Shown: one piece after another, positions 11,368-22,615 of the stretch
Position numbering within the stretch: the first letter of the stretch is position 1
Layout of the letters: each line of letters starts with the position of its first letter
Assembly: GCA_024663395.1 (NCBI GenBank)
Contig: JANFAH010000006.1
Span: forward strand, 1,798,001 to 1,862,000
Direction of reading: 5' to 3'
DNA length: 64,000 bases
Source: Pisolithus tinctorius
Lineage: Eukaryota; Basidiomycota; Agaricomycetes; Boletales; Pisolithaceae
The notes under the pieces: generated by a model
What the model saw: the letters and a program-made list of their open reading frames with translations, nothing else
Database searches by the model: none
Told to the model about the DNA's origin: nothing
Program-made: the position numbers and the translations under genes

Positions 11368-14300
11368 ACAAGATATGTCAATCACTTCTATCGCTGGTTT
11401 TGCTTACCTCGTCGATCGTCAAAATGCTACCATCCAAACCATCCTTGACTCGGGCACTGAAACAAATATCACCAATCCTGCTATAGTTGAGAAGTACAAC
11501 ATCCCGACATGAAAAATCACAAGACCATGGGAGTCCAGAAGCTACAAAGGTAGAACCAGAGATTGGGTAACCCATATTGCTTCTTTCAGAGCCAAGATCT
11601 GGGGAAAGACCACGTGCATCTGTGCATATGTCCTCAAGCTCGGAAATTGGGAATCCCTCCTTCTCAGGATGCTGTGGCTCAAAGAGCACAACCCCATAAT
11701 CAGCTGGACAACAAGAAAGCTGATTGGCTGGGGGGAACTCGACCATGGCCTCGACCAAAAAAACTGTGTCTGAGGAACTGACTTCACAAGGACTGTGAAA
11801 ATAAGCCAAACATCCATCTCCATGAAACTCAAGGCCTCTCATATACAGGCAGAGGTTGAGTTGCCTCCGGAATATTGGGACTTCTCAGTGGTCTTCTCTG
11901 AAGAAGAAATCCCTCTTCTGCCCCACCAAGGTTTCCTCGACCATGAAATATGCCTGAAGCCCAGCTTCCAGCCAAAGAAAGGAACAATCTACCCACTTTC
12001 GCTCAATGAACTCAAGGCCCTTGATGAATTCATCAACGAGAACCTTAAATGCAGACAGATTTGCCCCTCGAAATCTTTGCAAGCTGCACCCATGTTTTTC
12101 ATAGGAAAAAAGGATGGCAAAAGAAGACTCATCCAAGACTACCAGTACTTGAACTCTCACACCATTGTGGACTCGTACCCCCTTCCCAATGTAAAGACCC
12201 TTCTCGACAAACTTGCTGACTCGTGCTACTTTGCCAAGTTCAATGTCTGTTGGGGATTTACAAACATAAGGGTCAAGGAAGGCAATGAGTGGAAAGGGGC
12301 TTTCATAACCCCTAGAGGGCTCTTCAAACCTATGGTAATGTTCTTTGGGCAGTGTAACTCACTGCCCACCTTCCAGCGATACATGGACCACATGTTCAGA
12401 GAACTCAAGAATGAGAGAAAGGCTGTCATTTTCATGGATGATGTCACTATCCACTCAAGAATGAAGGAAGGACTGTGTACAGCTGTCCACTGGTTTCTGC
12501 AGATCACCTCAAAAGAACACCTGTGCCTCAAACTTAAGAAGTGTACTTTCGAAGCTGAAGAAATAGAGTTCCTAGGATTCATGATCTGCCAGGGACAATA
12601 CGAACCATCAGAAATCAAGATCGAAGCCATCAAAACCTGGCCCGCTCCGATGACCCTGAAAGAACTCCGTTCCTTCTTAGGCTTCTGCAACTTCTATCAG
12701 CAGTTCATTTCCAGCTTCTCACAGACTGCTCAACTGCTGCATGACCTGTCCAAGAAAAATGCAAAATGGACCTGGGGACCAGAACAAGCTTCAGCCTTTG
12801 AGGCCCTGAAGAAGGCCCTCTCATCCAAACTGGTTCTTCATCTTCTGGACCTCCAGAAGCCTTTTGTACTCCACACCAATGCCTCTAAGCTCAGCACCAG
12901 TGCTGTCCTGTTGCAAGCTGATGACTCAGGAATACTTCACCCTTGTGCATATATGTCCCAGTCGCTTACCAGAGCTGAACAGAACTACCAAGTCTACGAC
13001 TTGGAAATGCTGGCAGTAATGTGTACCCTCAAGCAGTGGTGCCCCTACCTGCTTTCACCCCTGGAACTGACAAAGGTCTATACAGACCATCAAAATATCA
13101 CATACTATGCACAACCACAGAAGCTAACTGCCTGCCAGGCTTGATGGCAGGCCACACTACAGGAGTACCTGCTCCAGTTTGTCCACATCACAGGAACCAA
13201 AAATTCTGCCACTGACACCCTTTCCTGCCACTCAGACTTTAATGCCGAGCCTGCTACTGTCTCTACCCTACTTCCAAAGGCCATTTGGCTTGAGGGGGGG
13301 GGTGAGACCCTCTGTTGTTTCCCTTTTTAAGATTGACTGAACTGTCTCCGAGCCCTCAGAAGCCCCTAAGTCGGTCTGGAAAGTCTCCTTCAAAGAACTG
13401 AAACCCTCTGAATGCCCACCTGAGGATAAACCAAAGGTTCAGAAAGGTAAAGGACGCATTTTCCAGCTGAATACTGACCTGTACCAGGAGGTAAAGAAAG
13501 CATCTGTGTCCCTCTCAGCCCTGGAAACAACAGAAGGGTCTGATGGAGTCAGAAGAAAAGGAAGAAGGATCTTCATGCCAGAGCCAGTCTGCCAAGACGT
13601 CCTTCGGCAGTATCATGACACCCCAGCATTCAGACACCCAGGAGTAAAAGCTATGACAAAGAAAATGAACAAGTATGTATGGTGGCCTGGAATGTACCAG
13701 TCCATCTGCAACTACTGCAAAGGATGCCCCTCTTGCCAAGCAAACAAGGTTAACATGCACCCAACAACTCCACCCATTACCCTGCATGATGTAGCAAAGA
13801 ACCCGTTCCCCTTCAAGCAGATCTCAATGGATTTGGTCACTGACCTACCCCTGTCTGGAGGAAGATATGACTCCATCCTTACCATCGTTGATCAGGGACT
13901 TACCAAAGGCATGTTCTTCCTACCAACTTCCAAAACAGTAGACAGTGTTGGCATTGTGGACCTCTACCATGCCTATGTCTACCCTCACTGGGGTGTTCCA
14001 GAAGCTGTCATCTCAGACTGAGGTCCTCAGTTTGTCTCTGCTTTCACGAGAGACCTATACCGCTCCCTTGGAATTGAACTAAAGGCCTCCACTGCCTACC
14101 ATCCACAGACCAATGGCGAGGCAGAACGTGTAAACCAAGAGGTCGGCACCTACTTGCGCATGTATGCAGATACGGACCCACACAACTGGCACACCAAGCT
14201 TCCTGATGCCCAGGTGGCACATAACTCACACGTACACTTGTCTCATAACCAAATGCCATACTTGCTCATGTACAGATTCGACCCTGTGCCCTATCCTATG

Positions 14301-14900
14301 GGACAACCCCCACAGGAGTCGCTGGCAGGTGATTGACTCGAGCAATTGGCTGCCAATCGGGACGCTGCAATTATTGCTCACAAAGAAGCACAGGAGTTAA
14401 TGAAGCAGCAATCGAAAGGAACCTATAAGGAGTTCTCCATAGGAAATAAGGTTTGGTTGGACGCTTCTGACCTAAAAAGGGATGTTCTGTTAAAGAAACT
14501 TGTGCCCTGATGCCACAGCCTGTTTGTAATTTCCAAATGGATCAGCCTGGTTGCCTACAAGCTACAGCTACCCACTAGCTGGTGAATACACCCTGTGTTT
14601 CACACGTCCAAACTCACCCCTTTTGTTGAAATGTGCAAATATGGCCCGGCTCGGCCCCTGCCTCCTCCAGAACTGGTAGGAGACAAGAACGAATGGGAAG
14701 TCAAAGCTATACTTAAGCACAAACATGTGTGCAAGGTCAAGTCATTGTCAAAAGAGCCCGGTGTAGCCCCACAGCAAAAATTCCTCTACCTGGTCAAGTG
14801 GCTTGGTTACCCACACTCCCAGAATAGCTGGGAGAGCGAGGACAACCTTATAAATGCCCCAGAGGTCCTTGGGGAGTACAAGTGCATCCACAACCTTTAG
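11368..14900 (+). pseudogene. pol: pol of Ty3 element 3: protease, RT, RNase H, integrase, chromodomain
   Basis: In order: protease (ILDSGTETNIT near 11445), RT (KKDGKRRLIQDYQYLN; catalytic FMDDV at about 12431-12445), RNase H (HTNAS; YTDHQN), an integrase HHCC zinc finger (HDTPAFRHPG..CKGCPSCQ), an integrase core (SMDLVTDLP; ISD before the TGA at 14019; HPQTNGEAERVNQ) and a chromodomain (FLYLVKWLGYPHSQNSWE, 14780-14840). Breaks are TGA at 13142, 14019, 14334, 14508 and 14583, plus frame changes, one near a run of G at about 13294. At 13142 and 14019 the TGA replaces the Arg expected in QA-R-W and SD-R-GPQF. RT KFNVCWG (usually KFDxRWG) and RNase H HTNAS (usually HTDAS) also fit CpG decay. 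The element is inactive. Chromodomain integrases of this class usually direct insertion to heterochromatin. Confidence 0.9.
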
Positions 14901-15853
14901 TTGCTATGTCCTACACCCCCAACACTGAGAACCCTGGCTCAGACTACTTCAACAATGACTTCCATGCCAATATCAATGAACCCTATGATCCCTCTCACCC
15001 ATACTTCGATCGCTATGCCAGTACCCCACCACACCTCTCAGAACCACCAGTATGCTCCCCATCCCCCATGGTATCCTCCCACTCTGCACATGGCAGTGCC
15101 TACCAACCCCTTCATGACTCCATCACCTCTGCCATGTGCCCATACCTGTACCCGGTCATCTGCTCGGTCCCCTCTTTGCAGAGAGCCTGTAAGGATGCCT
15201 GCAAGGGAAAGTCCAAGGCTCACTTGGGACCACCTGAGCCTCGCTATGATGCCTCTTTCAGATTGTGTAACACCCCTCCCCTCTCCCAAGCCAGTTACAA
15301 GTCCCCCTCCCCAGTCTCTCGTGCTGGCCCATCCACTCCAGCACCTTCCATCACACTGGCTGACCTCTCGACCCCTGCAGCAACACCCACAGCCCCTGCC
15401 TCCTCCACCAGCAGGTTGGCTCCCAAGGCAAGCCTCTTCCTCGGTTACATTGTCACACACCAAAGGTGTTGTGGACATGGTTACAGCTGACTCTGCCTAA
15501 CTCGTTGATGAGTTGCGCACAATGCCCAAGCATGCAGATGAAGACTAAAGGCCTCATGCGTAGAAAGACTGTTGGACGTGAACAGTCATCCTTCACACAA
15601 GAACGAGTCATCAGTGCTAAAGAGAAAAGAGGAAGCGAGTTAAGTGCGCATTAAAGGTTTTTAGCGCCCATGTACAGCATTCCGGTTTTTGTTGTATCTC
15701 CACCATTTCCAAAGATATCGACTCTGTTCCCATGCTCGCTTAAAGTGCTCAGCCCCACGATTCTTCCTTCCAAATTTGGAGAGGATCCTCGCACCCTGCA
15801 CGTTTCTACAGCACTCTGTCTGTCAGATGCTCGTTTCGCTAAGTCCATCAATC

Positions 15854-16333
15854 ATGGCCACCTCTTCATCGATCATCTCACTTGTCTCATTTGCCAGAGA
15901 CAGTGGCTACATATATCTGCCAGGCATTCCCACCAGCTTCCGTCCTGAAGCCCCCTGGTTCATCCCGTCATTGTCAGCCCCATCTCATCCCATGCAGCTT
16001 GGTCAGCGTGTTCTCCTTGTCATTATGACTTCCAGAAGGACGTTCTTTGGTCGCCTCAGGTCTGTCGCTCGGTTAGAAAGGTCTTATGTGGTCATTTCAG
16101 TCTCCCCAGTTGATGAAGCATATGGATCGTTCCCCCCTGCTCCTTGCACCATCTTTATTCCAGTCTCGTCCATCATTCTTCCCGCATTGCGACAGCTGCA
16201 GTATAATCTACTGTCCTCCAGCCTCCCTGATTGCATTCATGACGAGTATGACATGCATCTTGCCTTCTTACTGCAAGATCCAGCAGAAGATGTTCCCCCT
16301 TCTCCACCTCCTCTGTCAGAACCCCATTCATGA
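15854..16333 (+). CDS. Unit ORF, copy B, 159 aa, unknown function
   Basis: ATG at 15854 gives MATSSSIISLVSFARDSGYI, continuing through PTSFRPEAPWFIPSL, MTSRRTFFGRLRSV, LERSYVVISVSPVDEAYGSF and HDEYDMHLAFLLQDPAEDV to PPSPPPLSEPHS. The same product is predicted from copy C with about 20 substitutions, many of the R-to-C or R-to-H type expected from CpG decay. The frame is also open upstream (to 15689), but MATSSS is the start shared with copy A. No transmembrane segment or known domain is evident. It is followed by the TATA-containing part of the unit, so it sits in the region corresponding to U3. A short conserved helix (IHEVFVNFAERMEGWE) is encoded one frame over just after the stop, so a spliced or shifted C-terminus is possible. 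Confidence 0.55.
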   Translation: MATSSSIISLVSFARDSGYIYLPGIPTSFRPEAPWFIPSLSAPSHPMQLGQRVLLVIMTSRRTFFGRLRSVARLERSYVVISVSPVDEAYGSFPPAPCTIFIPVSSIILPALRQLQYNLLSSSLPDCIHDEYDMHLAFLLQDPAEDVPPSPPPLSEPHS

Positions 16334-16770
16334 AGTTTTTGTTAACTTCGCTGAGAGGATGGAAGGGTGGGAGACACGATTGCGTATGCTCTCATTGCCC
16401 CACAGACCCCCAACACCCTAGCCCCCTTTGACACCTGACTCATGCCCTTCAATTCTGGAATTAATACTTCCCTATCTGGAAACACCGTCCATCTGTCATG
16501 CCGTCTTTGGATCTAGAGATGTCTCTGCCAAGATCTAACTTGCATCGCCACCCCCTAATGTGATATCAGTGTGCTTACTCGGTTTCTGATTCTGTTTGAC
16601 TCATTTTGTGATATTTTGACTATCCTTGACTCGTTTATTGCCAATACTTACCAATCTTCTTTGCTTGCTTACTTTTCATTTCTCGCTTACTCATCATGGT
16701 TACTCAGTCCTTACTCATTACTTACCAAGTGTTTGTGCCTTGTTTGTCACAAGCTATGCTCCCCCCCCAC

Positions 16771-16800
16771 AGTATATAAACCCCCATGTACTTAGCTACA
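16771..16800 (+). promoter_or_regulatory. TATA box of unit B
   Basis: TATATAAACCCCCATGTACTTA. A TATAAA followed about 10 bp later by GTACTTAG also occurs in unit A (about 10392) and in the LTR at 7074-7729, which supports a shared LTR-type promoter. Confidence 0.5.
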
Positions 16801-18210
16801 CACAATCAATCAAGAAGCAATCAGAAGCAGTCCAGCAATCAGTTCAGTGCCTATCTCATCGTCGACAGTTGAGGCTCCACAAAGGGGTCTACCTGTCATC
16901 ATTCGTATACTTGGTAGTTGAGGCTCATTCAGAAGAGTCTATCTGCCTCCATCATTCATCTGAAGCTTCCTCTTAGTCAGCAGTCTTAGTCATCCCTCCA
17001 CTCCTGCGTAACTCGTCAACGACTTGCGCCAGGAGCACATTTTATCGAAGTCCATTATTCCAAGAAGTCCTTTCGGCTGAACACCTTCACTCTGTTCAGC
17101 ATCCCCTCCTCAGTCATCATCCATTCATCTACTCCTGCATAACTCGTCATCGACTTGCGCTAGGAGCACCCTGCCATTGAAGTTTCCCCCTCTTAGGTTT
17201 CTGCACTCCAGGTTCTGCGGAGGCACACCACCACTCGCTTTACATTTGTCTTTTGTGTTGGTTTTGGTTGGTTTTCACCACCTTTCCACACTTTGACTCA
17301 CAACGTGTGGCTGCTTAATGACTTTGAGCACTGGGAATCACATGGCTGGAGAGCAGGAGAATGCCATGAGCATCTACGGATGCTGTCTATGATCTTCAGA
17401 AGCTCAGAAGTGATCAGCAAGTGCATGTATGATCAAGTCGGAACCTCAGAAGGAACCTTCGAAGCGCATATGTATGAAAACCTCAACCACTCCAACTTGT
17501 CCATCCTCCAAGAAGCCCTGAAGACTCAAGAGGCCATCATCAAAATAGTTCATGAAGACTATGGCCCCTCCCTCATCTCCTCCTTCCATTCCTTTCTCGA
17601 CAGACTCCCCATTGACATCGTGGTCTGTGGGCTCTTCCCTCTGGCAAGTCAAGCAGTGCCTGGAAGATTGAGCCTACCTTCAGACCCTCACCAAAAAGAA
17701 GCATGGAAGGTCAAGGGAGAAGAAACTGGTCGCTCAGGGGCATCACAACATGGACCTGGAGGAACTCAAGAGGTTGACAGAGATGTTGAACAGAGGTGTT
17801 GCAATTGCTGGGAGAAGGTTATACCAGGCCAAGGTCGAGAGCACTCCCAGGCCATTGTGGATGCCCTCACAGCCATCCCCTTCAATGGAACTCCACATGA
17901 CTGGCTCGACTTTTTCACTCAGGCCCAAGGAGATTCTGCTGGAAGGGCCCTCTTCTATGCTTTTCAGATGTCAAGAGCTCTTCCAGCTGCTCCCTTTGTC
18001 CCAGTACCTGTCTCCACCCTCAGCAAGAGAGAACTTGGTGGGCTCATTCCCATCGATTGGCAGCATCCCCTCCACCAATTCACCTGTTACTGATGTTCAT
18101 GCCTTGGACATTGGTTGACTAACTGCCCAACTCGTGGTGGCAACTAACTCAGAAGTCTGCTCTTGGGTTGCTCAAGGCCTCTACTCACCCTTGGAGGACC
18201 TCAGGCCTTG

Positions 18211-18222
18211 AGAGGGGGGTGA
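18211..18222 (+). other. Polypurine tract of Ty3 element 3
   Basis: AGAGGGGGGTGA directly before the LTR start TGTTATGC. This is the position and composition of a plus-strand primer. Confidence 0.65.
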
Positions 18223-18932
18223 TGTTATGCTGTGCTCACATTGGTTCCCCTTTGCAGACTCTTACATAATTGCTCACACATCCTTCTGCCTCCCAAGGCA
18301 TTCCCTTTCCCTGCAAGCCACTGTCTATGCAGTTGGACTTGCATTCCATACGTTTCCCCTTTTCTGTTTCCTTTTATGGTAGACCCCTGTCTACCCCATG
18401 TTGTACTATAGCTGGACATTGCCTCCATTCCCCTTCCTTCTGTGATCTGCTGGTGGCCCTGACCCCTGTGGTCACATGATGCATTCACCCCAGTTACCCT
18501 GGTGTGTTCATTTACCCCTGCATATGTCATATACACAGTTAGTCCCTCTTTCCCCTGTTCACCCCATTTACCCTTGCACCTGCAAATGTGGTTATATGCA
18601 CAGTCCTGCTGCGCAGTGACTCACTATGACCTGTCTTGCCATAACAAGGATGTGGGTGGATGTTTAAACATTTTTGAATGTTTGTTCTGCAGGTACTTTA
18701 CATATGTATATAAACCTGCATGTATCGTACCAGCTCCTCATTCGAAATCTACTTTGCAACCACCCTTAGCTCTGCTCGCTGTACCCATGAGGACTCGACA
18801 GTACAACTTCAGTTGGCCAAGACTAGTGTTCCATTGCTAGTGAAGTTAAATTATGTGTCACTTCTTGCACAGTCACATGCTTGTGCTTCATTGCACTCAA
18901 TTTGTGATGCAATACAAGTTGTTGGCATAACA
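18223..18932 (+). repeat. 3' LTR of Ty3 element 3 (710 bp)
   Basis: TGTTATGCTGTGCTC to GTTGGCATAACA, with inverted ends TGTTATGC/GCATAACA. TATATAAA at 18707-18714. Its last 78 bp match the truncated 5' LTR at 7730-7807. It abuts a truncated minus-strand pol at 18933, so element 3 inserted into element 4. Confidence 0.8.
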
Positions 18933-20887
18933 TCAGGTTTATAAATAGACACTCCTCTGACTTTGCCCATTCTTTTCCTTCTTCAAAGTCCTCTTGTCTT
19001 GACAGGGCATCTGGTCTTCCCATTGTGACTCCGGGTTTGTGAACAATGATGCAGTTAAACTGACTAAAGTACTTTGCCCAATGTGCTTGGCATGGTTGAA
19101 GCTTCTGTGTGGTCATGAACCACCTGAGGTTATGATGGTCCATCCAAATCTCAAATTGGTATGGGGTCACCTCAAGGTAATGATGCCATTGCTCTAGTGC
19201 ACAGATAATGGCCAGCATTTCCTTGTTGTGAACTGTATAATTAAGTTCAGCCCCAGATAGAGAGTGACTAGAGTAGGCAACAGGTCTCCAGAGACTGTCA
19301 TCACACTCTACTGAGAGCACTGCTCCAGTGGCATAGTCTGAAGTGTCCATTTCTAACCAGAACCTCCAATCCTGATCAGGGAACATAAGGATAGGGGCAG
19401 TGTTGAAGGCTTCTTTTAGCATGTTGAACACCATCTGACACTTGTCATCCCATATGAATGGAAGGTCCTTCTTTGTGAGGTTGTTCAGGGGTTTTGCGAT
19501 CTGTGTGAAGTCCTTAATGAAATGTCAGTAAAAGTTCACTAAGCTGAGGAAGCCATGAACTCTGTGAACATTAGTAGGTATGGGCCAATCTTGCACAGCA
19601 GAGATTTTGGCAGGGTCCATACATACTCTGTTAATGCCAACAATCATTCCTAGAAAGTCCACCTCTTGTTGTCTGAAGATACACTTCTGGGGCTTGACAA
19701 ACAAGTCATTTACCTTCAGCCTTCTAAGCACCTCTAGCATGATCTTGTCATGTTCCTCCTGATTGTCTGTTTTTGTAAATATCATTAGATCATTGATGTA
19801 GACAACAAGCACATCTTCCATATTGCCAAAGATATCATTCATCATGTTCTGGAACATGGCGGGCAAGTTACAAAGCCCAAAGAACATGACTAGGGGCTTG
19901 AAAGCACTGTGATGGTATATGAAAGCAGCTTTCCATTCATCACCTTCTTTGATTCTAATGTTGTTGTAACCCCAATGAAGATCCATCTTCATGAAGAGTT
20001 TGCAACCTTTCAACTTGTCTATGAGTTGAGATATTAAAGGGAGAGGATACAAGTTCTTGACAGTATGCTTGTTTAAGTATTGATAGTCCTGGACCATATG
20101 CTTTTTGCCATCCTTTTTAGGGACAAAGAACACTGGAGAAGTTTGTGGCAATTTACTAGGCTGGATATAACCCTTCTTGAGCTGACCATCAATGAAGTCA
20201 CTGACTTCTTGTTGCTCATCAGGGGAGAGGGGGATCAACCTCCCTTTCTTTGGTATGAATGACTCCTTCAGTTCTATGGCATGGTCCCAAGGTTTCCTAG
20301 GCAGCATGCACTTGGATTCCTTCTCAGAAAAGACCAATAAATATTTGTGATATGCCTTCAGAACAAGTTCCTTGGGGGTTGTCTGTTTTTGGTCTGTCCG
20401 TTCCTAGATTTCGAATCCAGGTTACATAAGAGTCCATGGCTTCCCTTTCGAGTTTCTCCACCTTGTGTATGAACAAGGATCTAGGAGCTAGCTGTCAACA
20501 TCTAGCCAGGCACCTTCCCATTTTGACCTTGCTGGTCTTCCAATCTATCAATGGGTTGTGCTGATGTAACCAGGTATGTCCCAGGATCATGGTACTACCT
20601 CCTAGATTGGTTATCTTGGCTAGACGCTCCTTGTGATGGTCAAGGTAGGAGACTTGAAGATGAGCCTGGTGCATAATCCTTCCAGTGGAATTAGGCAAGC
20701 CATTGACATTAAACATGTCTACTGCCCTTGGCAGTGCTACTTTTGGAATCCAGTTCCTCTCAACAAAGTCCTTATCTATGAACACCCCAGTGGCACCACT
20801 ATTGAGCAGTGCTTTCACTTTGAACACTGAACCAGCATTTGTTTGTAACACCAAAGGGACCTCCACAGAATCTTTCAAGTTCAGCAT
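18933..20887 (-). pseudogene. pol: pol of Ty3 element 4: protease, RT, RNase H (truncated)
   Basis: Minus strand. Protease with LLNSGATGVFID (20495-20887); the catalytic Asp of D-S-G is Asn. RT 19525-20337 (FFVPKKDGKKHMVQDYQYLN; VVYINDLMIF near 19790, where the second position of YxDD is Asn). The frame ends in TGA at 19525, where FY-R-HFI is expected. RNase H 18933-19434 (LEMDTSDYATGAVLS; VHNKEMLAIICALEQW; GRPDALSRQED). Cut at 18932 by the 3' LTR of element 3, so integrase is missing. The Asp-to-Asn changes fit G-to-A at CpG and would inactivate both enzymes. Confidence 0.88.
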
Positions 20888-20890
20888 GTG

Positions 20891-22284
20891 TCAGGTTTCA
20901 GACCATATGGAGGTCTTTGCACTACTACCTTCCAGATCTAGGAGATTGAAGGAAACATTTTTTTGTTTTTTGTTGCAAGTGGAATTAAGCAGGCATGGTT
21001 TTACATCTGGCCCTGAGCCCTTTTGGGACTCTACTTCAGATGATGTAAAAGTAGGAGAAGAAGAAACAGATTCTGAACCATTAAATAACTCCTGTGGTTC
21101 TTCAATGTCAAGAAAAGAGAAATGATTGAAAGAAACCACTGGTACACTATTTTTGGTATTTTTATTTTTGACTTTTATATTTTCTTTTGCATTTTTAAGT
21201 TTGTAAGTAGAGTGAAATCTGTAAGTAAAAGAAGAAGAAGGAGAAACAGGAACAGATGTCTGTATGTTAGAGTCTGCAGGACCTGATTTCACTGCAGCTC
21301 TGATTCTTTTAACTGGTTGATATGAGCAATGATCTGTTTGAAGCTCATCCCCTCTGTTGCTTGTAGGTGGGGGTTGGGTCCAGTGTCAGTATTTACAGCC
21401 CTGATGGGGTGTCCTTGTGACTGTGCCTGTTTAAAGCACTTGCTTTGGTAATGGCCCTTAAGGCTGCATCCAAAACAGGTTATGTGGGACTTGTCCTTAG
21501 GGGGTCCCTTCCCCTTTCCTTGCCACTGTGTGGTGCCTATGTCCATGGGGGCACTGGCCCTGGGCTGTGTTCCTGTGGCTGAAAAGCCTTGAGGCTGGTT
21601 CTGAGGCCATACCCTTGAAGAGGAGGCCATCATGTATTGGTGGTTTTCAAAATTTCCAGCCACCTACTGGAGCTCTGTTATGTACTCCTTGTACATGTCT
21701 TTTCTCTGCCCCAGATGATGCATGAGGCAGAGCACCTTGGGGTTTACAGCCTGTTCAAGGCACAGGATAGCCAAATTGTTGGAAGTGCTTGCCATAAGCT
21801 TCCAACTATTGAACTCCACCAAGAAGGTGTCCATTCGAGATTGTCCCTGCCTTGCCTTCTGCATCTTTTTCCAGGCCCAATCCCCATTGTTCATGGGCCA
21901 GAAGTGGGAGTTGAGGTCAGCCACCACCTCATCGATGGTCGGCCAGTTTCTGTTTGCCAAGTGGAAGTCCAGCTTGGCCCAAGCATAGTTGCCAGTGATT
22001 GGACTGGTCATCCAGGTCCAAAATGCCATGCAGTCCTGACTGGTATAGTGGTGGACAGCCACTTTGCAAAAGGCCCTCATCTTGATGACCCACTCCTTGT
22101 ACTTGGCTATGGAACCATCAAAAGTCCCAGGTTCAGTGACACCCCTCTTCATGGGGTCAAAGTTGTTAGTTTGCACTGCAGCTGGTGCAGGGATGTACTG
22201 TTGCATGGCCTGAGCCATTGCTGCTGCCATAGCCTGTACCATGGCATAGTCAATCTGTGGTGGCTGGGGCAGGTTTGGGTCCAT
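20891..22284 (-). pseudogene. gag: gag of Ty3 element 4
   Basis: Minus-strand ATG at 22284. Gag domain (FDPMKRGVTEPGTFDGSIAK; DEVVADLNSHFWPMNNGDWA; QGQSRMDTFLVEFNSWK) to a TAG at 21664, then the same protein continues with a CCHC zinc knuckle CFGCSLKGHYQSKC (about 21425-21465). The linker 20891-21292 is Lys/Asn-rich and leads to the protease. It is CpG-poor throughout. Confidence 0.8.
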
Positions 22285-22615
22285 TTCTGCTGGTTAGCAG
22301 GACTGGGCAATGAAGGGGGCAGTGGATGGAATGATGGTTCTGAAGGTTGTAGGGGACATTGAAGATGAACCTGAGTTTGTTCAGGTCAGGGGAGGGCAAA
22401 GGCAAAGGGTAGACAAGCTCCAGAGTTATCTCACAGAAAAGCTCAAGAGGAGGAAGAGGAAGCAGGGTGAGCAGGGAAAGCGAGCATGAAAGGTGCAGGG
22501 TAGAGAGTTCCCTCTTGTAAGGGAGAAACCTAAGAGGGAGATGAAGCTCAACCTCTTCCTTCTTGATGGCAGGAATGTGGTAAACTAAAAGTAAAGTAGG
22601 CATACTACTCACCAA
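22285..22615 (-). other. Leader of Ty3 element 4
   Basis: Stretch between the putative LTR end and the gag ATG. A Leu/Pro-rich open frame here has no family features and is not called as a gene. Confidence 0.35.

Larger units (their letters stand above)
15451..17302 (+). mobile_element. LTR-like 1.85 kb unit, copy B
   Basis: Same ends as copies A and C (TGTCACACACC to TTTGACTCACA). Flanking 4-mers are ACAT and ACGT, which agree if one CpG decayed. Contains the intact unit ORF, a TATA box (AGTATATAAACCCCC at 16771) followed by TGTACTTAGC, two copies of a CTCCTGCRTAACTCGTCA..GACTTGCGC block (about 17000 and 17130), and a U5-like end. Inserted within the extra ORF of element 3; excision with 4 bp restores that frame. 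Confidence 0.8.
14906..18147 (+). pseudogene. Extra ORF of Ty3 element 3, downstream of integrase, split by unit B
   Basis: Starts at ATG 14906 just after the chromodomain frame. The first part (14906-15450) is Pro/Ser/Thr-rich and low complexity. Unit B interrupts at 15451. Removing the unit plus 4 bp (1856 bp) joins this frame to 17307 onwards (NVWLLNDFEHWESHGWRAGE; HEDYGPSLISSFHSFL). The helical part 17700-17900 changes frame twice. The C-terminus (FNGTPHDWLDFFTQAQGDSA) is followed by C-Y-(TGA 18091)-C-S-C-L-G-H-W-L-T-N-C, a CCHC zinc knuckle interrupted by TGA. TAA ends it at 18145, 75 bp before the LTR. I recognise no named family. The knuckle suggests nucleic-acid binding, so it could be a second Gag-like protein. 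Confidence 0.6.
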
